Shown in pieces: positions 12,055 to 22,295 of a stretch of DNA of 64,000 nucleotides. The stretch comes from Dacryopinax spathularia. Taxonomy: Eukaryota; Basidiomycota; Dacrymycetes; Dacrymycetales; Dacrymycetaceae. A model generated the notes under the pieces. The model worked only from the letters and a program-made list of their open reading frames with translations. It was not told the origin of the DNA and did no database searches. The stretch is taken from the NCBI GenBank assembly GCA_037974965.1, contig JBBPFI010000008.1, positions 868,001 through 932,000 on the forward strand, written 5' to 3'. Every line of letters begins with the position of its first letter. Positions within the stretch are counted from its first letter, which is position 1. The position numbers and the translations under genes were made by a program.

Positions 12055-13470
12055 ATGTCCACGCTGTCGAGCGTCGTATCAAAGCTAGTACGGGCCTCTC
12101 ATGGAAGCGCAATACCCGACTCTGTGCCAGATGAAGACCTTGACCGTGTCGTGGCGGACCTTATTTTAAAGGAAGCCAGGGACAAGGAGATCAAGTATAC
12201 CAAGGAAGGCATTGGCGCGTATCTGCCCAACGGTGGACTGTGAGTCCCGCATCAAATTAGGTCTACGTTGCCCTGATATCAAATAAACAGCGGCGATAAT
12301 AACCTACCGAAAGCAAACAAGCGCTTTCTGACTGCCATCCTACGAAATGTGGACGAGCACAATGCCAGCGTTATCCGCCAGCAACAGCTCGCCGCTGAGC
12401 TTGCGCGCGAGGAGCATGAGAAGGCAGAAATCTGGGAGCGAATACGAGAGGACGAGGAGCGTGAAGATCAGCTCGAGAAGGACAGACGGGAGAGGAGGAG
12501 AAAAGATGCTGATCAAGCGAAAGACAGGATGCGGAGGTTACTGGGGAACAACCTGCGGCGAGACGAGGGACGGGGTCGAAATGCGCAGGACCATGCGAAT
12601 CACCGTAATCGCGACCGACGAAAGGAGGAAGATGAGTATCACCCTTCCAGGCGGTCTGGAAGTTCCAGTCAGCTCGATGCGGGCACTCGAGACCGACGAA
12701 GACGCCGGGACGGGTACGAGTCCTCACCCCGGCCTAGCAAGCGTCGGCGCGAGGGTCGGGATTACGATTCCCCCCCACCTGCTCGCAAGCGATATGAAGA
12801 GGACAACGACTCGCCACGCCGTGCATCACGTCCACACCGACGGGGAGATGACGACTCGCCTCCACCTCGCCGGCGGCGAGAGCTAGCGTCGGACGAGGAT
12901 GAAGATGTGTGGCGGCCGAGCAGGCGGAGATCTCGTTCACCTCATCGACAAAAGTCTCCTGGGAGACTTGTCTCCAAAGACGAAGAAAAGGTATCAACGA
13001 GCAAGTCTGCACTTCCTCTCCATCCTGCACTCCTAGATCTGGACGACGAGCCGGCCGGACCTGCTTCCCCACCCATGTCCAAGATGGACCGATACTTCGA
13101 CGAGTCGTATGACCCGAGATTGGACATTCAAGTCTCCAAAGAAGGATTTATCGAGCCAGGCCAGTTCGAGGGGTGGGATCATATGCTCGAGATCCTTAAG
13201 CTTCGGAAGGAGGAAAAGCGTCTGAAGGAGTGGCAGCGGGCAGCGGAGGAATACGCCGAAGACCGCAAGGGGAAGAAGAAGAAGCGGACTAAGGAGGAAC
13301 GGGAAAGGGAGAGAGAGATTGAGGAGCACGGGAAGCCGATCCAGGAGCTACTTGAGGAGAATCGGCGCAAGTTGGCAGAGTTCGAACAGAGGGAGAAGGG
13401 TCTGATGGATGTCGTCTATAAGAAGAGAGGGGAGGCGAGGGAATGGGATAAGGGGAAGGTCACGTTCTAG
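12055..13470 (+). CDS. Arg/Glu/Ser-rich nuclear-type protein
   Basis: Two exons, 12055-12239 and 12291-13470, join across a 51-nt intron (GTGAGT...AACAG) to give 454 residues. The N-terminus (residues 1-95) is predicted helical and includes LTAILRNVDEHN, which faintly recalls the conserved N-terminal motif of animal NKAPD1; that link is a guess. Residues about 95-290 are highly charged and rich in RR, RS, SPPP and DSPP, as in splicing-associated disordered proteins. A conserved-looking block MDRYFDESYDPRLDI follows at about 345, then a Glu/Lys/Arg coiled coil to the end. The composition points to a nuclear RNA-processing role, but no catalytic domain is seen. Confidence 0.75.
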
Positions 13471-13563
13471 GCTTGGCAACATTGGACACCCATTGTATTC
13501 TTCACACCCTCTTGTCGACAGGCACTCATTCTTGTACATCAGTGTTGTATACGATGTATAGTA

Positions 13564-14841
13564 TCAATCATCGTCCTCGATGTATCCATCCTTTCCGACC
13601 TTCCACCCCATCTGCTCCATCGTCCAGCCCGCGATCGAACCGGGCACGCGGTTGGTGAACCGATCCAAGCTGCGATGCTTGCCCGGCTGCTTGTGCAGGT
13701 TATCAATCGTATCGAAGTCCTCCTTGGACAGCTTGATCAGCTACAAGAGACCCAATCAGCCTGCTAACTCCCAGTGAATCTCAATGCACATACGGTAATG
13801 TTCTGCTTCAACCGTTCCGGGTTCGAGCTCTTCGGCACGGGGATGATCCCCCGCTGCACAAGCCAGCTGATCGCCACCTGAGCAGGAGTGACGTTGTTCT
13901 TCTCAGCAACCTTGACCACCTCCGGATCGGACAGGAACGTATTCTGATACTGCCCAAGCGGACCATATGCGGTGATGGTGATTCCCTTGGATTTGCAGTA
14001 TTCCTGGAGCTTGTGCTGCGGGTAGTAGACGTTGCATTCCACCTGCCGGGTTTGTCAGATGTGAAGATTATGCCCGTGAAAGAAGCGCACTTGGTTGGTG
14101 ACGGGTACGATCTTCGCTTGTGGAAGGAGTTCCTCAAGTGTCTTGATCGAGAAGTTGGATACGCCGATACTGCGGACCTTGCCTGGGCACGCGATCAGCG
14201 CTCTACCCCTTTCCTTCAAGGTGCGAAATGAAGCGGACGTACCAGTCCCAATCAACCCCTCCATATCCTTCCACGTCTCCACAAACGTCGGACTCTGCCC
14301 ATACGGAATCGGGTTCCCAGCCGCATCGCTCGCGTTCGGCCAATGCATGAGATACAAATCGATATATTCAATGTTGAGGTTCTTGAAGCTCATGTCGAAC
14401 CCCTGGGCAACGGAACCGTGGTGCGAGTTGGTGAGCTTGGTGGTGACGAAGATCTCGGAGCGGGGAATGCCGGATTCGCGGATCGCGCGACCGACGGCTT
14501 GCTCGTTACCTATGCATTCCTTCTCAGCTTGATGGAACTTCGGAAGTGGGTTGAGCGTGCGTACCATAGCCATACGCTCTGTTTCGCCGTTCGCAATGAG
14601 TCCCTCTACATCTAGGGTTATTGTCCAAGGACTCACGTATCAAAATGCCGATATCCGATCTGTTACATATGTGAGTAATGAATATATTGAGCAAAGCAGG
14701 TGCGGGACATACATTCAAAGCCGTTTTGACCATCTCGTACGTCTCCTCCGCCGCGCCCTGCTGCCCCATCCAGCACCCCAGGCCAACACCAGGCATCTTC
14801 TCGCCATTATTGAGCGTCACGTAGGGGATGTCGGCGGCCAT
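13564..14841 (-). CDS. Aldo-keto reductase (copy A)
   Basis: Seven exons splice to 316 residues: 14841-14713, 14659-14637, 14578-14565, 14509-14243, 14182-14091, 14042-13794 and 13740-13564. Exon lengths add to 951 nt in one frame. The full AKR catalytic tetrad is visible: Asp50 (IGYRHFD), Tyr55 (AYGYGNE), Lys80 (VTTKL) and His111 (LMHWP). The cofactor-end segment IPVPKSSNPERLKQN is also present. The family reduces aldehydes, ketones or sugars with NADPH in the cytosol; the substrate is unknown. Exon 2 (23 nt) carries the Asp and exon 3 (14 nt) the Tyr. It lies tandem with a second AKR of the same orientation and near-identical exon plan. Confidence 0.95.
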
Positions 14842-15168
14842 CTTCGTCAACTAGAAGCAGGAAGGAGAAGGTGGTGGTAGCTCAATAAGCAACGCTCGAC
14901 AACACTAGTACTCGCCTGCTGAAGTCGGCGAGTGGAGTCGCGAGAAGGCAGCGGAATTAGGCCGCGTTACTGATCGCAGTCACGTTATCCCCGACTGCAA
15001 TCGGTCCGAGCCAGGGTCCGAAAAGAAGCGCCGGGGTGTTGTTACCCCGCAATCGCGATCATCTCAAGCACATCAGGCACAGGGCAGAGATCGTTCTTTC
15101 GAGTTCTGATGGTTGTGACGATCAGATCAATCTGAACACAGATCACTCTCATGCTCCTTATGGGGTCT

Positions 15169-15350
15169 GTCCATCGATATCATCACTTCCCACGCCGTTG
15201 ATCCATCGATTTCATTCATTCCCACGCGCTCATTTATCTTTATCCATCTTCCTTTCACAGTTCCATCGACATCATCAGTTCCCATGCGATTTACCCATCG
15301 ATTTCGTTCATTCCCACGCCCTCATCAATCTCATCCATCTTCTTTCACTT
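15169..15350. repeat. Two-copy tandem repeat of about 91 bp between the AKR genes
   Basis: 15169-15259 and 15260-15350 are diverged direct copies. Each holds CCATCGA, a TTCCCAYGC block, CCCATCGATTTC or its variant, CATTCCCACGC and CATCTTCTTTCAC-like sequence. They lie downstream of the stop of copy B and upstream of copy A, so could be part of the promoter of copy A. The function is unknown. Confidence 0.7.
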
Positions 15351-15404
15351 GTCCATCCACGTATCCCACCGTAACCCGTTATCGCCGCAGCCTAAAAGGC
15401 CAGC

Positions 15405-16902
15405 TTACTGATCGTCCCCGATCGTCCCGTCCGGCCCGACATGCCAGCCCATCTCTTCCATCGTCCATCCCCACACGCTCCCGGGGACTTTGAGGGTCAT
15501 CCCGTCCGAGCTGCGGTGCTTGCCGGGCTGCTTATGGAGGTATTCGATCTTGTTGAAGTCTTCTTCTGCGAGGGTTACGAGCTGCGTGCGGCATTAGCAC
15601 CCCACACCCATTGAATACAGGTCAAGGAAGACGGGAGAGAGTTAGATGCCGAGAATGAAGGCGCCGGGCGAAGGACGGGAAGAGGAGGAAAGCACGCACC
15701 GTGATATTCTGCTTCAACCGATCCGCATTCGAGCTCTTCGGAATAGGGATCGTCTTCCTCTGCACGGCCCAAGAGATACAGACTTGCGCGGGCGTGATTC
15801 CATATTTCTCAGCGACGGCTAGGACCTCGGGGTCTTGCAGGAAGGTGCGGCGCGTTTGGCCCAGGGGGCCATAGGCGACTATCTGGATTCCTGATCATTT
15901 GGTCAGTCTCGATCCACCGAGCCGGGGAACAATCTGATAGCAAGATGGGACAGCAGGTGGAAGGAGACGGGGAGGGGGAGCGGATGAAAGAGAAGGAAGG
16001 AAGGGGCGTACCCTTTGACTCGCAGTATTTCTTCAGCGGGATCTGTGGATGATACGGATTCACCTCGACCTGATTGACGAGCGGCACAACCTTGCATTTC
16101 GGCAGGAGGATCTCAAGGTTCTTGATCGAGAAATTCGACACTCCAATATGTTTCACCTTGTCCTTATCTTCCTTTCAAGTCAGCCCACCGCCTCGCCAAC
16201 CGAACGTGGAGGAAGGAGGGAAAGAACCGAAGGAGAGAAGGGCGAGGACGTACGGGTTTGGAGAAGGGACTCCATATCCCTCCAAACATCCACAAAATCC
16301 CTCCCCTCCCCCGAACTCAGATCGCGTCCAGTGTCGTCCGCCGCACAGGGCCAATGCATCAGATACAGATCGATGTAGCCGATATCGAGGCTCTTCAGAC
16401 TTGCTTCGAACCCTTGGAGGACTTTGTGATGGTGGCCGTTGGCTAGTTTGGTGGTGACGAAGATTTCGGACCGGGGGATTTGGGAGTCGCGGATCGCGCG
16501 GCCGACGGCTTCTTCGTTGCCTGGGGAGGGGTTAGCAGCTGCGGTCTTAACAAGTAGACGTAGGAGCAGGAGGTGTGCTGGCGCAGAATGGAGGGAATTT
16601 TAACGGAGTACCGAGGGAAGAAGACGTACCATATCCAAATGCCCTACCCGCCCATCATCAGCACGTCTCTCCCGCACAAGCAACCAACGACGGGACTCAC
16701 GTGTCGATATGCCTATACCCCAGCTACGCCGGCCCTTATCAGCCCCTCTCAATCCCTATATACAACGAGATGAGGGACGCACCTCCAACGCCTGCCTGAC
16801 CATCTGGTACGCTTCCTCCCCTCTGCCTGGCTCGCCCATCCAGCAACCGAGGCCGACGGCGGGTATGCCGTTGTATGACGGGACTGGGATTGGGCTGGGC
16901 AT
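15405..16902 (-). CDS. Aldo-keto reductase (copy B)
   Basis: Seven exons give 315 residues: 16902-16783, 16723-16701, 16643-16630, 16520-16254, 16167-16012, 15890-15700 and 15581-15405 (948 nt, in frame). The start is ATG 16902 (MPSPIPVPSYNGIPAVGLG), not the upstream in-frame GTG. The tetrad is conserved: Asp in LGYRHID, Tyr in AFGYGNE, Lys in VTTKL and His in LMHWP. The first four exons and the last have the same phases as copy A, and exons 2, 3, 4 and 7 have identical lengths. The internal introns differ: copy B lacks the intron after NQ and has one after ESKG. Tandem duplication followed by intron loss or gain is the simplest reading. NADPH-dependent reductase, substrate unknown. Confidence 0.95.
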
Positions 16903-17512
16903 ACTTGCTGCTAGTTCTGGTTCACTCGGTTCAGAGGATCGGAGGAGTGTTGTTGAAAGGGAGAGGCGACTCGGACAAGAGGAGGATATATGCGCTGGCG
17001 AGCTTTGGGAGAGCGGCACCGGTGTGGTGGAGGCGTATGAGATAGGGATAGTCGGCGTTAGACTCACATTTCAGGTAAAGCCGAAATGAGCGGCGTTTCC
17101 CGTTTGAATCGGAGTTAAGCCAGTTTTCCCGCCAAGTTATCACGAACTCGGCGTGGAGTGCTCAGCAAGCTCCTTTGGCTGCTTTTGCTCCAAAGCAGAA
17201 GTCCATGAGACCTCTTCTTGGTCCTCCATCTGAGGAGGGCAGATGAGCAAGCGGCTTTTGTCCCGACCGCCTTGCCAACTTGCATGGCAACCAGCCCAAA
17301 AAGTCACGTGCAGTGAGACCCTGTCGCGGAAGATCGGTCGGCAGTCACTCGGCGCGCAGCAAAGCACCGCATTCCATCCAAAGTCCATCAAACGTCCTCT
17401 CCCGGCCAGCAACGGCTTTGCTCTTCACAAGAACCCTCTCTCCTGCTTTGCTCCTCCTCCTACCACCAGCCTAAACGACTGCATACTGGTTATTGAAAGA
17501 GAAGTACGAACC

Positions 17513-18259
17513 ATGGCAGCCCCATACATCGAGCATATCATCGCGCGCATCACGGCCGACCTCGAATTCCTCGAATCACAATCAGTCATCACAAAAGCAG
17601 ACAAAGACGCCGCCCTTGCTCGTCTCCCCTCAGCGGACGTGCTCTCAGTCGACAGGAAGCTGAACGGGCTCACTCTCTCCGCCGCGGCCAACAGCACCAC
17701 CACCACCAATATCAATCCAACGCAGCGCACCGTCCCGCCTCGGCCTATTCCCCCTGCTCAGCCTGCCCAGCCGGCGAAACAGATGGCCAAGGCGAACTGG
17801 GCATATAATTCCGGCGATGCGCAGGACTTGGCGTTCGAGGAGGGGGACGTGATCGAGATCCTCGAGGAGTCTAACCCCGACTGGTGGAAGGGAAGGCTTA
17901 ATGGGAGGGAAGGCCTGTTGCCCGCTAATTACGTGACGAAGCTGTGCGTCCCCCCCTCCTTTTCCCTCTCACACCCCTCTTTCGGGAGGGAGAAATAGTT
18001 TCGTAGAGGGATGGACGCTGATATATGCGCATATAGCCCACCCCAGCCGGCACGCTCGCCCAACCCTCCCGCTTACTCCCCAGCCCAAGGGTACACGAAC
18101 GAGAAATCCTATCGACCTCCCCTTGGTCCCGCCCCCTGGCAACAACAACAACAGCAGCAGCAGCGTCAAGTCGCCGCTCCCCTACCTGCGCAGTATCAGC
18201 CCCCTCCCCCCCAGCCACAATGGCAACAACAGCCTCCCCCTCAGCCCGTCCAGCAAGAT

Positions 18260-18290
<31 letters not shown>

Positions 18291-18403
18291 GGCAGAGCAG
18301 GTTCGGAGGACTGGGGAGGATAATGGCTACTTCTGCCGCTGGGGGATTGGGCTTTGGAGCTGGAGCGGCCATTGGAGGCGATTTGGTCAATGCGATCTTC
18401 TAG
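17513..18403 (+). CDS. SH3-domain protein of the LSB1/PIN3 type
   Basis: Two exons, 17513-17943 and 18037-18403, give 265 residues. The N-terminal ~75 residues (ITADLEFLESQSVITKAD) are helical, followed by a PRPIPPAQPAQP linker. A classical SH3 domain follows at about 88-143 (ANWAYNSGDAQDLAFEEGD, NPDWWKGRLNGREGLLPANY). The C-terminal half is Pro/Gln-rich with a run of ten glutamines and ends in a glycine/alanine-rich hydrophobic tail. In yeast, Lsb1 and Pin3/Lsb2 share this order, bind the WASP homologue Las17 and tune actin patch assembly; Pin3 has prion-like behaviour. The same role here is inferred from architecture. A 93-nt intron splits the gene just after the SH3 domain. Confidence 0.9.
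18260..18289 (+). repeat. (CAG)10 trinucleotide run coding polyglutamine
   Basis: Ten uninterrupted CAG codons in the Gln-rich tail of the SH3 protein. A pure codon run of this kind is expected to vary in length between strains. Confidence 0.95.
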
Positions 18404-18849
18404 CCTGTTTCAGCCTGCCGTTTGTTCGTTTGGTCTGGCTTGTGCGGAGGTTTGGGTGGGCGTTGGAGGGGTATGTGGGGGGGAGGAGGGAGGGAGGCGG
18501 AATGGGTGGTGTGTGGGGCTTTGGACTGTTGGCTTGGTTTGATATCCTGTTTGTGTGGTTCGTATATCTTTTAGAAGGTGTGACTCATAGTTTTATGCAG
18601 TTGCATTTTGCGTAGCTATCTGATAGACCCCTGGTCTGTTTCTTGTGGGATTTCCGGCTCGCTTTCCCCAACCGCAAGACGATCAGTATTACGTACCCAT
18701 GCTACATAAGCGAGAGAGCGATCAGATGTCTGCGCTTAACTTTCCGTCCATGATAGACTTGCCAGGTTTGCAGAATGGATCATCATTAGCACAAGAAGAA
18801 TAGGTTCGAAAGAAAGGAAAGGAAGGAAGTAGTTATACAAAGTGCATCA
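18404..18849. other. Intergenic region between convergent genes
   Basis: About 450 nt between the stop of the SH3 gene and the stop of the orphan gene on the other strand. No gene or structured repeat is seen. Confidence 0.5.
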
Positions 18850-19743
18850 TCAAAAATCATCGACAGAGTCGTAGTTATCCAGCCTGATCCAATCCCCACA
18901 CTCTCCGGCATTCAGGGGCCAGCGGTCCCCACTCCTCCCATCGAGAGCCTCCCACATCCCGTTCAGCAGCGCCCCATCCCGCCCCAGCTCTTACCGCATC
19001 GTCCATGCCACCCATGACGCATAGGAGCACCATTCTGTCCCCCTTGCTCCGCCGTAGGGCCGCGGTTCCAAGACCGATTCCACCCAAATCCCCTCGGTAC
19101 ATCCCGCACGAGCGTATTCCCATCATCAACCCTCCCCGCTACCCTCATGCCATGCACCTCGGACACATCCGGCGCTTTGCCTGCCTTCCGACCACCACAG
19201 CATCCTCCTCCCCTCCTTTCCTGCCTGTGCTCGTGCCTCATAGCACGACGAGCGGCTCTACGCTCTTTCCGTGCTGCACGACGCGCGGCCCTGCGTTCTC
19301 TTTTCTGGGCTTTATGCAGTCTGAGGCGCTCGAACAATCCCATAAGACCCGCCAACCCGGAGCACGCCGGGGCGCGCGAGACTGCCGGTGCAGGTGCACG
19401 AGGACTGGTGGAGGTGAGCGGAAGTTGGGGGACAGCGGTTGGTCTCCTACGTATGTGGTTGATCAGTATTGGTCGATAGAGCATGCAGAGGGAAAAGGAA
19501 GACGGACTTCTCATCGGTCGTCTTCTCGGACCCGAAGGAAACGGCGGTCGATGTCTGGGCGGAGTCCTCTTCTCGCAGAATAGGAAGAGAGGGCAGGAGA
19601 GAGTCTCTTGGTCCGGGCTGGAGGAGAGCGGCGTCGTATGTCGGGAGTTCGGTGCGTATCGAGTCGGCACGAGTTGGGCTTCGCATGGGCGCGGGCTCAG
19701 CGCTCACGCCGGCGGTAATTTTGTCGGATGAGGAAAATATCAT
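18850..19743 (-). CDS. Orphan protein with basic repeat, spliced
   Basis: Not recognised. Exon 1 (19743-19508) starts MIFSSSDKITAGVSAEPAP and contains ELPTYDAA. A 61-nt intron (19507-19447) with a TACTGAT branch-like site joins in frame to exon 2 from 19446 (RPTAVPQLPLTS...). Exon 2 contains a very basic stretch, AQKRERRAARRAARKERR, then GGGCCGGRKAG. The last exon, 18948-18850, encodes ALDGRSGDRWPLNAGECGDW and ends DNYDSVDDF; it joins in frame to an exon ending at 18995. One more small intron is needed around 19125-19200 and was not resolved. The in-frame junctions at both ends and the non-random C-terminus are the evidence that this is a real gene. Confidence 0.5.
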
Positions 19744-20279
19744 CTTGCAAGTCTGTACAGGGCTCGTAGATGTGACCCAGTGATGGCGGAAGATCGGTTG
19801 TCGGCGAGGATGTGCTGTTCACGACGAGGCTTTATACTCCTTGACATCCTGTGCCATCATCCATGGGCCAGAAACCCGCGCATCAAGCTTCTCGCCGCTC
19901 ATCGTTTGGAATGACAGAAAAGCAAGCGCGCAGCGCGCAGTCAGACTTCCATCTTCGAGTTTAAGGCGACCCGCAGTAACGTTGACAGCGGATGGTTGGT
20001 CGCTATTACCCGTTATGGATAACTGCGAAGGAGGTTGGAAGGAAGGCGATGCGAGAGAAAGCTGCGCGCTGTGCAAGCTGGATCACGTGCCTGCTGTACG
20101 TGATGTTTTGTGAAGGCGCGGCGCGTTCGGCGGTGTCTCACTAACTTGAGTTCGACGATGACTCGTGGGCAACCTTATGGCACGTTAGTCTTTGGCTGCA
20201 GTGGTGGGATATGGCAGGGCCAGAACCTAGCAGTGGACGGTCATCAAACTGTGATCAACGGACAGGGACGGGGCGTGGA

Positions 20280-20930
20280 TGCTGGATACTCCGGTGGCTC
20301 CCTGCGTTTGGGCCTTGCCGTTATGCCCAGAGATTCAGCAGCTAGGCACCCCGTTTGGTGGTGGAGGCTGCTTTTGGAGCTTGCGGAGATCCTGCGTTTA
20401 CAAACCCGATATGACGGCGCCCTACGAATGCTTGAGCAGGCGAAGACTGTGGCCAAAAACAATCGGCGATGGTGTGGAGGCGGAGTACCGGCGCAGAGAG
20501 GCAATCTCTATCGCATGCAGGGCAGGTGCGCCGAGGCGGCGAGAAGGCTAGGGCAAGCAAGCGTGGCTTTTCAATGCTATGGAGCGCGCCGGGACGAGGC
20601 AGAGTGCATGCGGAAGATTGGCGAGATGATGGGGCAGTAGAGGCGGCATAGCGATGCGAAACTTTCGACAAGCTCGGAGCAGGCCTCGTCCCTGTTTGAG
20701 TGCACTGAACGGCTGAAAACAGTCGCCCTGTGTCAGTCGAGCCTTGGCGATAGCGTGGACGATCAAGGTCGACCTGAGGCAGCACTCTTGTACCTTCAAC
20801 AAGCTATAGACTCGTACGCGCTACTTCAGTATGAGGAGACAAGAGCCGCTGAGTGTTAAGGAGGGCTCGGAGAAGTCTGCTTTTCCCTGCGCCGGTATGA
20901 AGACTCGGCCACCCCACCCCCGCCTTAGAG
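20280..20930 (+). pseudogene. Relic of a TPR-repeat protein
   Basis: Remnants of tandem 40-residue TPRs like those of the STAND protein at 60-64 kb. One frame gives LLELAEILRLQTRYDGALRM and an AEAARRLGQAS-like repeat, ending at 20640. About 70 nt on, another frame gives LGDSVDDQGRPEAALLYLQQ, a stop after TRAAEC, and then LGEVCFSLRRYEDSA. No start, NTPase domain or continuous frame remains, so this is a decayed end of a related gene. The LGEVCFSLRRYEDSA piece matches AEIYFSLRRFKEAS of the intact gene. Confidence 0.75.
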
Positions 20931-21308
20931 CATCCTAAGCCAGTATTCCGCAGAGTGAACGATCGACGGTGGGAAGCGTGGTGCTGTGGGATTTTGGTCC
21001 AAGTGCGTAGACAGTACGGGACTCGATACAACGGCTTGCCCTGCAGCAGCACCGCATATCTCGGTCTGGCAAGAATATCATCCGTATTCTCTCGTCTCTT
21101 TTCATAAATCTGGCATTTGCCTCTATCAGTACAAAGCACAGTGACCATTACCTGCCCGAATGCTGTCAATCTGTGTGAGCGCCCGAAAGTCGATGAATCT
21201 GTTCGCAGCGGCACATCCATCAAGCAAGCGCCAGCGTTTAACCCCTCTCGACGACCACAGCTCAGTGCACAGTACCCTCCATATCTCTCCATCCTCTCTC
21301 AACCGCTC
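20931..21308. other. Intergenic region upstream of the HIT gene
   Basis: About 380 nt with nothing recognisable apart from its position between the TPR relic and the HIT-family start codon. Confidence 0.4.
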
Positions 21309-22173
21309 ATGCCAACCGGGCCACGCTTCCATTTCTCAACGTTTGATGTTACGAGACAAGTATTTTACCACACCCGCCTCTCGTTTGGCCTCGTCAACCT
21401 CAAACCCATCGTTCCCGGTCGTGAGTCCCCGGTCCATTGACAACTTCTCCTCCTCCTTGCTCGCCTGCGCGTCCTGCTCCCCAGCTACGACGAGGCGAAT
21501 GAACTGGCTCCGGTTCAGCAAATGAACACGAGCTGACTCGAGCGATTAGATGTACTCGTTGTCCCGCGTCGTGTCGTGAAGCGCTTAGCGGACCTGACGG
21601 GGGAGGAGATGACAGACGTGTTCGAGACAGTCCGACGGTACGCCCGCGCTCTATCACATCTATGCTCTGCACCGTGTGCATCTAGAGTTTCGCTGACATG
21701 AACAACAGAGTCGGACAGGTCGTAGAGCGGGCATATCAAGGAGAGGCATTGACGGTCGCTTGTCAGGTACGCTCCTCCCACTCCACACCCCCACGACGCG
21801 TTACTCGTACTGACGCGTTCTATCTTGCGTACAGGACGGACCAGCCGCGGGCCAGTCAGTACCCCACGTCCACATACATGTCCTACCGCGCAAGTTCACC
21901 GATTTCGGAGGGAGGAACGATGATGTCTACCCTGCGCTGGAGGCGCACGAGGCTCAGCTCGGGGAGGGTCTGGATACGGAGGACGGTGTGCGGGGTTCAG
22001 AGCGGGCCGGTAACGTGCGACCGCCAGCCCGGGGGGCACAGAGCAAGAGGAACGAGCTTAGGGTGGATGATAAGAGTCGGCAGGCGAGGACGGTGGAGGA
22101 GATGGAGAAGGAGGCCAAGTGGTTGAGTGGGATGTTCACCCAGACAGGGGAGGGCGGTAGAAATACTGTATAA
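21309..22173 (+). CDS. Fhit-type HIT hydrolase (bis(5'-adenosyl)-triphosphatase)
   Basis: Four exons (21309-21420, 21550-21637, 21709-21766, 21835-22173) splice in frame to 198 residues. The N-terminus has the Fhit-like strand SFGLVNLKPIVPGHVLVVPRR interrupted by intron 1. The HIT signature is in exon 4: GQSVPHVHIHVLPRK, with the active-site histidine in HVHIH. The family cleaves diadenosine polyphosphates such as Ap3A to AMP plus a nucleotide, probably in cytosol or nucleus (yeast Hnt2, fission yeast Aph1, human FHIT). A charged insert follows the HIT motif before a C-terminal helix (EEMEKEAKWLSGMF), as in fungal orthologues, which makes the protein longer than human FHIT at 147. Confidence 0.95.
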
Positions 22174-22295
22174 TGAGATGCGGGTATGTATCGTGTGCAT
22201 TAGAGCTGCTATGGGTATAGACATAATGCGCTCATGTAAGTCGTGTATGGGTATATCCTCCTCTCATGCTTGCCTGACAGTAGTGCGAGACGCAT

